Assembly: GCA_964030475.1 (NCBI GenBank)
Contig: CAXIPT010000091.1
Location: forward strand, 1 to 64,000
Reading direction: 5' to 3'
Source: Tethya wilhelma
Lineage: Eukaryota > Porifera > Demospongiae > Tethyida > Tethyidae
Length of the DNA stretch: 64,000 nucleotides
The notes beneath the pieces are model-generated. The model searched no databases, was not told the DNA's origin, and saw only the letters and a list, made by a program, of their open reading frames with translations. A program made the translations under genes and the position numbers. Shown here piece after piece: positions 56,196 through 64,000 of the stretch (the stretch's first letter is position 1; each line of letters starts with the position of its first letter).

Positions 56196-56456
56196 AGTTG
56201 CGGTTATTTGTAAATACCAGTATGTGGAGGAAACTAAGATGCTGGTATCTGTAAAACCAGTAGATGGAGTGCACAGAGATGCTGTTGTTTGTAAATACCA
56301 GTATGTGGAGTCCACAGAAATGCTGTTGTTTGTAAATACCAGTATGTGGAGTGCACAGAGATGCTGTTGTTTGTAAATACCAGTATGTGGAGTGCACAGA
56401 GATGCTGGTGTTTGTAAATATCAGTATGTGGAGTGCACCGAGATGCTGTTGTTTGT
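56196..56456. repeat. Minisatellite, unit about 59 bp, five copies
   Basis: Units share GATGCTGTTGTTTGTAAATA and CCAGTATGTGGAGTGCACAG. It lies directly upstream of the broken two-exon gene and reads open on the minus strand only because the unit has no stop in that frame. Confidence 0.9.
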
Positions 56457-56765
56457 GTGCTATGCAAATTTAGTAATTATTCCAGTGATAATAATTTGCA
56501 GTTAATTACTAAAAAACAATACTTTTGACTATCTTTGTTTTCATATTTTGACACAAACGGCACCCCATAGCATTCAAGCGCTAATATCCCAGCAATTCAA
56601 GCAGCCCCACCCGTAAAATCTCATCTGCAGCTCGCCAAGGTATGCCCTCCCCTCTGGTGCAAAAAAATCAATTTTGCACGCGTGTCGCGAATTACACTAA
56701 AACTGCCGATTACTACAAACAAAGTTTGGTACTACCTAGTCAGTTTTCCAAAATTCGGTCGCATA

Positions 56766-57262
56766 TATTGACCATCCATGGATGGTGATTGGATACCTAT
56801 GAGTATGGCCCTTTATGTAAGTAACCATGGATGTCTTCTATATATTGACCATCCATGGATGGTGTGTGGATACCTACGAGTATGGCCCTTTTTTTAAGTA
56901 ACCGTGGATGTCTTCTATACATTGACCATCCATGGATGGTTTATGGATACCTAGAGTATGCAATATCCTTTTGTGTAAGTAACCATGGATGTCTTCTATA
57001 CATTGACCATCCATGGATGGTGCATTGATACCTACGAGTATGCTATATCCCTTTGTCTAAGTAACCATGGATGTCTTCTATTATATTGACCATCCATGGA
57101 TGGTGTATGGATACCATTGAGTATGCTATATATTCCTTTGTCTAAGTAACCGTGGATGTCTTCTAATATACATTGACCATCCATGGATGGTGTGTGGATA
57201 CCATCGAGTATGCTATATATTCCTTTGTCTAAGTAACCGTGGATGTCTTCTATACCATGAAT
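56766..57262. repeat. Satellite-like array, unit about 80-87 bp, six copies
   Basis: Every unit has the 16-bp palindrome ACCATCCATGGATGGT preceded by TTG, and then GTAAGTAACC(A/G)TGGATGTC. Unit length varies by small indels; the last unit is decayed. Confidence 0.9.
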
Positions 57263-57492
57263 GATGTATGGATACCATCAATATATCCCTTTGTCTTACA
57301 TGATTACAATCTGAGGCCTGATTAATAATAGGGTAATGATTGACAATATTGGTTTTTGTTTTCAAATAGTCTAAGAGTACATATTGTTGTGTTCATCACA
57401 CAAGTATATATTGTAAAAGAGAAAGTGGTCTCAGCTCATGTGCTTGGTAATTCGTACATTATTAAGTATATAAGGTAAATACTTAATGTATT

Positions 57493-58240
57493 TCCAGTAC
57501 GGTAGTACTGGGTACATAGGAATGGCACGGATGGCCCATGAGCGCAATACAAATATTCACGCGAATAACTCTGCAAAAACTGAGCGCTTGGCACTTAAAG
57601 GCTTCTTAAGCTACTATTTAGCTCTTTATCTTGCCCTAAAACATGGCCTAAAACCATCGCTAAAGTACCAAACTAAAATATGCAAAACCTCCAATTTTCT
57701 CCATCTTCTTCTTATTCTTCTTTTTCTATCTTGGCTCAACTTTTCTCAGAGACTATTCACTTTTAGAAGCTAATTCTTGAACAAACAAACTTGATTTCTT
57801 TGGGGACAGTCGCTTTTGCCATCGGGTTTTTGTGTCTCTCGTCGAGTCGCTAGATACAAGGCGAAAAGCGCCTTCTCCATATGACGGCCATTAATTTCTA
57901 AGTCATGCATTATTCATTAGCTAGCCTAACGACCCTTTCCATATTCAAGTGCGTGTTATTTGGAATCTATTGCAGCATGCAATGCCCCAAGTTCTGTCCT
58001 ATCCTGTCGTTCTCTGTGGTCAGCTCTTCAGTAGGGAAGTTATCTTTAGCTAACATGACGCAAATATAATGGACATAAATCATATTCAACCTGGGGGTTC
58101 AGAGTTTCAGCTGTCTGAAAGGCATGCTAGACCTGGGCTGTTTGCAAGTTCTCTGCTCAGGATAAAGACTAAATTCCACTGATATTGTAAACAATTATTC
58201 AAAAAAAATAGAACAAACAAGTACCAAAAACATTAGAAAN
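57493..58240 (+). mobile_element. Repeat family Y, copy ending at an N
   Basis: Terminal hairpin CCAGTACGGTAGTACTGG, then the family order including CTATTTAGCTCTTTATCTTG. The tail AGAACAAACAAGTACC-AAAAACATTAGAAA reaches the N at 58,240. Confidence 0.8.
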
Positions 58241-58328
58241 AAACTCTTTTGTTCTGCATGCCGAGAAGAAATGTCTCTAAGGCGTAGTATAATTAATACA
58301 AAACCACATATAATCCAACAAACATAAA

Positions 58329-59816
58329 GCTCGAAAGGAAGCTTTGTCCAAAAGAATAGCTAGAGAATGTGATGTTGTGGAAGCAGTGAAGGCCTATGAT
58401 CATACAGAAAACCCTGTTGGACAAACACTTTTAGATTCCCATTGTGCATTTTGTATCAAGGTATTTTGGTTATTTCTAAAGGTGGGAGTTCCATTAAACA
58501 AGCTAGTTCATTTAAAAGAAGTTCTTGAGCAACATGCATACAAGCTTGTAGATGATCATGGAATGTATGATCTCATTCCATTCATACTTGAGGAGAACAA
58601 AAACAAATCAAATCAGAATTTCAGAGTTAAAAGTTGCTGTAATTTTTTAAAGAACATCTAGGCTTGGTGAAGTCTTTGCTGTTGTAAGTTAGGTTTTTCA
58701 ATGAAGACAACTGGAATATTGTGCAAAAATTAGTCCGTGTTGAATTGCTTGTAAAAACAATGACAGAAGAGGAAAACGTGGAGTGTGCTGAATGTGGAGT
58801 CTGTTGACAGTTTGCTAGCAGCAATGCATGACAGAGTAGCAGCAAATTGAGCTGCAATGAAAACTATTAAAGTGGTATATCCAAATCTTATACATGTCGG
58901 TTGTTATTCTCATACTTTGGATCATGTTGGTGACTACTTTAAGACTCGTACACTTGATGACTTTATGCGACTATGGAGTGGCCTTTTGTACACAGCCCTT
59001 GTACTCGATTTGCATGGAAGGATTTGACAGGTAGAGCAATGGCAACATTTAGTGAAACAAGATGGCGGAGTAGAGTACTTCAACAATTCAGAGATATGTT
59101 CTACCATTTGTTGAATCTCACCTTGATTTCTCTCCATCCACAACAGGAAAGCTTATGCAGATGTTGACAGATACTCAGAGAAAAAGGCTTACTTGCAGTT
59201 GGAACTGGCAGATTGTGGGGAGAGATTTGTAAAAGCTACCTATGCTTTAGAAGGAGATGGTCCACTTATTTTCAAGTGCTATGAAATACTCAGCACAGTT
59301 AAGGCTAGTATTCACTCTGACCACTTTCCTAATCTTACAGCTGTTTCAAAACAGCTAACTACTGGATTGTCACGTTTTCAACAGTATGTGCATTATGGAA
59401 AGTCATATGTTAGACCTGTACCTAACAATGATAATGAATTGAGCAGCAGTGTGGCTACATTCAAAGCTGTTCAGCTTTTTGCACCTGCTAAAGTTTGTGA
59501 AATGCACCCAATCAGTTCATCTGTGGATGATTTGAACATTTTCCTGTTTAAATCTGAACTTGACTTGTATATAGCAAAGGGTGATGGTATCAGTCCAAGT
59601 GTAGATACCCTCGAATGGTGAAAGAATCACTCAATTGAACTTCCTACCTGGTCAAAGCAAGTAAGAAATGTGGTGTTGCTTCAGCCCTCTTTTGCTGCTG
59701 CTGAAAGAGTGTTTTCTATCCTGAAGGCATCTTTCCCTCCTTAGCGCTCTTCAAGACTACATCCAGTCTACATTAATGTTATAGTAAAACAAGAGATGAA
59801 CTTTCCTTTAATTTGA
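58329..59816 (+). pseudogene. hAT-family transposase, broken
   Basis: The peptide traces follow one animal hAT subfamily in order: AYDHTENPVGQTLLDSH; FLKVGVPLNKLVHLKEVLEQ; MYDLIPFILEE; CFSHTLDHVG-type region near 58,900; TGRAMATFSETRWRSRV (59,027-59,077); ELADCGERFVKATYALEGDG (59,198-59,257); FPNLTAVSKQLTTGLSRFQQ; and the C-terminal dimerisation motif with LLQPSFAAAERVFSILK (59,676-59,730). At least four frame changes plus stops, for example after SVDTLEW, make it dead. The RNase-H DDE core is interrupted. Terminal repeats not found. Confidence 0.88.
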
Positions 59817-59819
59817 TGC

Positions 59820-60590
59820 CCATTATTGGAAGTATTAATATTACATTTTGACTCAGTTTGACACAACAATGTTGATGCTTATAGTGAGCATAACTGGTAT
59901 TATTTGAAAGCATAATTTAACATTTTTATAAGCACTGAAGCATGGCATATTAACAAAAACTTGGAGCATAATATGATAGGATAGCTGATTTTAGTGACTC
60001 TAACTTTCTTTTTCATTACCACTGCTGAAATGGAAGCAAATATTGGTACAAAGCTATCTAATATATCAAGTCTGGCTCCAACTCAAAAAGAAGTTCAAGC
60101 CCCACCCTGGTCCCCAACATCATGATCGAGACGCTATCAAGCGGAAGCCACGCCCACTCTGGAGAGGTGATGTCACACGCCTCCACTGAGCGTGCGTGAA
60201 TATTGATGAACATTGATAAAACTGTTGAGTTCATGCATGTTTTCTCATTATTTGCCCTGATGCATGATGGTAACTGCATTGTTACCAAAACGTTGGCAGA
60301 ATTAAGTTTGATATTTTCAATCTGCATACTGGGTTGGTGAACAAGAATATAATTAATAAAGTACTTACTAGACCACAAAACTGTCACTCTGTAAATTTGA
60401 GATTTAATGTTAATAAGTTATAATTGAAGATATTGCATGTACAAAATAACAGTTCATAGGTGCCAATAGTGGAATCATTATAAATGCAATTTGGATAGAG
60501 TGGACAATTGCAAATGTGGTCTATACCACTTACCAAAATTTGCTGTGGGCAACATGAACAGATGTACACTGTCTCACTCCTATTTGTGTT
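59820..60590. other. No gene seen
   Basis: AT-rich DNA between the hAT relic and a coiled-coil relic; no recognised repeat. Confidence 0.4.
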
Positions 60591-60599
60591 GCTTTCATA

Positions 60600-61310
60600 A
60601 AAAGCTTCTGTGTTCAATGCAGTAGGAACGATTCAATACGCCAGTTGAGTTGCAGTCAGCTAAGACAAATGCATGTCCATCATTGAGAGTGAAGTACTGC
60701 TTTGTGCGTTGTAGATTGCTGACATAAACTTTGTCCATAGACAGAGATCCAACCTGTAAACAATTTTAGTAGCCTTAGAAATAGAACTAGCTATACACTA
60801 CTACAGAATTGCATCTAAATTAAAAGCAAAATTGCCTAAGCAACAATCCCATGTAACGTTAACCTTCTCAGGTCCTTGATAAGAACTTGCTGATCTTTCA
60901 GTGGCATTTTCACAACTGCTATGTGCTCCTGTGGACCCTGTACACCTTGATTTGAATTTTGCTGTAGGATTCAGTTTCTTGACTTGGAATCCCTTACTCA
61001 TGGCAGAAGATATCTGATAATGTAGGTCTGGAACAATTCTGAGATCAACTTCTACAAGAGGCTGTTTTATTTGCTCCGAGCTTTTCTTTTTCTTTGTCTA
61101 AATTGCTCTTAAGCTTTTCTTTTTCTTTGTTTAAATTGCTCTTCTTTTTCTTTGTCTAAATTGCTCTTAAGCCTTTTTTTTCTTTGTCTAAATTGCTCTT
61201 AAGCCTTTCTTTTTCTTTGTCTAAATAATTATTGATCTTTGACTTAATTCTAATAAGCCTTTGTTTTATTTGCTCCGCTTTATCATTGGTCAGCATTTGT
61301 CCTCAATACT
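60600..61310 (-). pseudogene. Coiled-coil protein relic with an 11-residue repeat
   Basis: Minus strand from about 61,303: MLTNDKAEQIKQRLIRIKSK, then repeats of LDKEKEKLKSN (33-bp unit, four to five copies, 61,080-61,230) with small indels that break the frame. In another frame follow VEVDLRIVPDLHYQISSAMS and KGFQVKKLNPTAKFKSR (to about 60,860). A further exon-like block, 60,755-60,610, has acceptor ACAG and YFTLNDGHAFVLADCNSTGV. No recognised family. It lies just upstream of, and divergent from, the accessory ORF of KDZ-like copy 3, so it could be the missing N-terminal half of that element's minus gene. Confidence 0.45.
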
Positions 61311-61435
61311 GACATCATGTGACATCTCTTGATGATGACATCAACTCACTGCATGGCTATATAAAGAAGTTAGAATCAGTATACATGCTTCATCTATGCA
61401 TCACTGCTAACTTGCTCTGAGAATCTACAGCAACT

Positions 61436-62365
61436 ATGGCTACAACGAAGGCTTCCAAAGACTTTAAAGGAAAAGATGGTTACCAGAGATGTAAAATGAA
61501 GAGTGTAGGTCATTACCAAAAAAGTTAAAGAGATGTGTGACATGGGTGCTCCTGCAATGTTCCTATACATTGCTCCATGGACTGGAGGAGTTTTTCTAAG
61601 TGGAGATTCTCGGATAACTAATCTCTTACAGGAAACAGAGGCTGTCGACAATATATTGTCAGCTTTATCAGAAGATAACAGGAATGCTGACCACAATGTC
61701 CAGCAGACTCAACACCTTTGTCTCCCCCTAAATTGCCAGCCCCTTTGAACTCACTCAACCAACAAAGTCTACAATCCCTACTTGTAGCTATTGGAAAGGA
61801 TCTAAAGGTTGACTGGACTGGAGAGAAACCAAGGTGTTGGCCAGAAGATGTTCCTTTCCTCCACCCTCGGATGCTACTCTCTTAGTGTAAAGGTAAAGAA
61901 ACCAACCACAAGCTTCTGCTGAAAACAATTATTTCTTGTTTGTCATCAACGATTGATCACTTTCTTTCTGTTTATGTAGGAGAAGGGACTAACTGCTTGA
62001 GGAAGGTGCTGCTGTCAACTGTGATGTGGAAACCTGGGTTGAAGAATCAGATGAGTCTTCAGGCAATCTAGGTTCACCACTGAGACCCTCGACTCCACCA
62101 AGACCCTCATATACCTCAAGATCTTTGAACAACACAACACTCTCATCCACCTAGGGACCTTCATCCACCCAAAGACCCTCATCCACACCAGCAAGACCTC
62201 ACAACATCCTGAGATCACCATCTACTCCACTGCCATCTTCTGTCTCTCCTATGAATAGCTATTGTGAAGATGAGGATATGGAACCTCCGAAAAAGAAAGC
62301 CAGAACCTTCACTCCACTGGCCTTAAAAAAGGCTAAAAGAAACCATTCGAAGCCAAAACAATACA
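61436..62365 (+). pseudogene. Accessory ORF of KDZ-like copy 3, broken
   Basis: Starts at an ATG absent from the deleted copy 2 (MATTKASKDFKGKDGYQRCK), then MGAPAMFLYIAPWTGGVFLS and the same helix, Trp-rich segment and RPSST linker as copy 2. Broken by a frameshift near 61,725, a stop before the donor (CTCTCTTAG near 61,884) and a stop in the linker (CCACCTAGG near 62,152). It supplies the 5' region that copy 2 lost. Confidence 0.7.
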
Positions 62366-62489
62366 TGCAGAACTGTGTACTAGTTTTTACAGACAATTTC
62401 AACATTGTTTTATTACAATAAACTGCTAACATCAATTTTTAGATTGCCATGCAATTGTTAACGGTTATAGCAATTTTAGCACTCCATAA

Positions 62490-63107
62490 GGGTAATTCCA
62501 TGTCAAATCAACACGCAAAATGGACACCAGTCCCAACACGCAAAATGGACACCAGTCCCAGAAATCTGGGACTGGTGTCCATTTTGCGTGTTGATTTGAC
62601 ATCTGGGACTGGTGTCCATTTTGCATGTTGGGACTGGTGTCCATTTGTGTGTTGATTTGACATGGAATTACCCATAAGTTTTTGGCAACAATTGGCGAAA
62701 TAAAATTTATACTATATAAAGCCAGTTAGTGAACAAAGCAATTGTGTGAAAATGGAAGCTATCAAAAAATCCTGTTCTTCAAAACCACAAAGAATTAATT
62801 GTGGTTAATTTTAATTAATTAGATTCAGGTGATCAAAGATATCATTAGAAAGCACATTTCATGTGCTTTCATTATTACTTCTCAAAACTGAAGCATATCA
62901 AAATTACAGTCAATCAAATTTAGTCGGTTTGTGGAAAATATTGCAAAACCTGACAATTTCAAACACTTCTAAGGTGGAAGCCAAACAAGTTTAGAGGCTA
63001 AAATTTTATGAGAGCTTTTCACTTAGGGTAAGGTACATGCTCACCAACTTCCAGCAAAATCTGGGACTGGTGTCCATTTTACGTATTGATTTGACATGGA
63101 ATTACCC
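62490..63107. mobile_element. Hairpin element with GGGTAATTCCATGTCAAATC ends, nested in KDZ-like copy 3
   Basis: Ends GGGTAATTCCATGTCAAATC / GATTTGACATGGAATTACCC, flanked by ATAA(G). An inner copy of the right end occurs at 62,673, followed by the same ATAAGTTTTTGGCAACAATT as after 63,107, so the unit may be a 184-bp hairpin plus a rearranged duplicate. The arms hold up to five GGGACTGGTGTCCATTTT or complementary motifs. Confidence 0.8.
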
Positions 63108-63539
63108 ATAAGTTTTTGGCAACAATTGGCGAACAAAAAGTTGCCAAAATGGAAGCAAGTAGTTTACTCCTAAAATTTACAAAAATTGGCAACATTTGGC
63201 AAACAAAAAGTTGCCAAAAATGGCAAGCTAGAAATTCATATCTTGCTATAAAGATAATAGTCCTTAAAAATTACCAAAACTGGCAAATATTGATCAATCA
63301 AAACTTGCCAAAACTGGAAGATAATGGGTAGAGATCAACTTATAAGAGTAAATGGAGATAGAAATTGCCAAAACTGGCAATTTCTAGCTAATAGTATAGT
63401 CAATATGGCATATTAACCTATTCTCCAAAATTGCCAGGAATGGCAAAAAATGTTGCATTAAAAGTTGCCGAAATTGGCATCCAAACATGCCTGGCTAAAC
63501 CACATGGATTTGCACTCAGCATTTTGCTAATTCTGAAAG

Positions 63540-64000
63540 AGTAACACAGAAATCCCTCACACTTCGGCTAGGCTGTGCAACCTCAGTGAACATATGGAGG
63601 GACACAGTTGTGTATGAGTTGACCATAAATGAGCGTCAAAGAAACGATGTTCAATACAGTGAACTGTTACAATCTGTAAGGTGTGGGTTTCCCACATGTA
63701 CGACACTTGACGTGTTGAAGGGTCGAGTGATTAATGTTCCAATTGTCAACAAGATTCATGAGCTAGAAAAGTCTGGCCAAACCCCTGTGTGTTTGTTCCC
63801 CACTAGAAAAGCTTGTGATGAGTTGAACCAGCAAATGCTCCATAGCCTTCGGTCTAAAGTTGTGGCATTGCAGTGTACTGATGATATTGATCAGACATCA
63901 AGTACACGTAAGTGGACTAAGAAGGCTACCGAGCATTTGGAAAAGCTCAACAAAGACTGTAACATGACAGCCAGTCTAGAAGCTACATTGCATATTGCTG
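63540..64000 (+). CDS. PIF1-like DNA helicase fragment (runs off the window)
   Basis: Open frame without a start, beginning directly to the right of KDZ-like copy 3. Motifs: SLTLRLGCATSVNIWRDTVV, ELTINERQRNDVQY, LLQSVRCGFPTCTTLDVLKG, KSGQTPVCLFPTRKACDELN, STRKWTKKATEHLEKLNKDC and NMTASLEATLHIA. This is the segment between helicase motifs III and V of PIF1/RRM3-type proteins as encoded by Helitron-like or free-standing helicase genes of sponges. The Walker A part would lie upstream and has been cut off by the transposon. It may continue past 64,000. Confidence 0.8.

Larger units (their letters stand above)
61436..63493 (+). mobile_element. KDZ-like element, copy 3 (right end defined, left end unknown)
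   Basis: Contains the accessory ORF (61,436-62,365), the subterminal motif array (62,460-63,490) and the terminus ...CATGCCTG at 63,493. An unrelated hairpin element is inserted at 62,490. The left border and its target duplication (expected GCTAAACC) were not found. Confidence 0.8.

Noticed and set aside
56234..56467. Minus-strand frame with HTGIYKQQH repeats
   Set aside because: Read-through of the 59-bp minisatellite; no start, partner exon or domain.

Overview
The window looks like nuclear DNA of an early-branching animal, most likely a demosponge. It is AT-rich, has small introns (about 80-550 bp) with canonical GT-AG borders, and carries a sponge-style death-domain exon, a PMP-type beta-helix surface protein gene, and fragments of conserved eukaryotic genes (PUS10, CCT3). 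It is also packed with DNA-transposon debris. The taxon is inferred from gene style, not from a marker gene.

Layout. 1-7,954: two multi-exon genes fire divergently from a 264-bp promoter with a perfect NRF-1-type palindrome. The minus gene (9 exons visible, 3' end outside the window) encodes a DUF7869-like protein with an RNase-H/DDE-like set of acidic motifs. The plus gene (12 exons, 784 aa, every junction in frame) encodes a ParB/sulfiredoxin-like domain followed by a DNA-methyltransferase-like C-terminus that seems to lack its catalytic motif. This pair is the most interesting item here. 8-23 kb: mostly repeats, nested MITEs, a segmental duplication, a broken retroelement gag start, a death-domain exon and an orphan CCT3 exon. 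22.2-28 kb: a nested stack of at least five elements, whose last hairpin sits against a truncated PUS10 locus. 28-37 kb: MITEs and few genes. 37.2-39.65 kb: one intact single-exon gene for a signal-peptide/beta-helix/Thr-rich stalk/TM surface protein, whose upstream region is duplicated at 43.4 kb without a gene. 42-43 kb: a pogo/Tigger transposase relic. 49.08-51.78 kb: a 2.7-kb element bounded by 8-bp target duplications, carrying a KDZ-like transposase C-terminus and, divergently, an accessory ORF; related pieces lie at 31.9-32.8 kb and 61.4-63.5 kb. 54.9-56.1 kb: a broken two-exon gene of unknown family. 58.3-59.8 kb: a broken hAT transposase. 63.5-64.0 kb: the start of a PIF1-like helicase frame that runs off the window.

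Only three units look intact: the divergent pair at the left and the beta-helix protein. Most other coding traces are exons without partners or transposon remains. Eight N positions or runs mark assembly joins, several exactly at repeat borders, so some junctions between repeats may be artificial.
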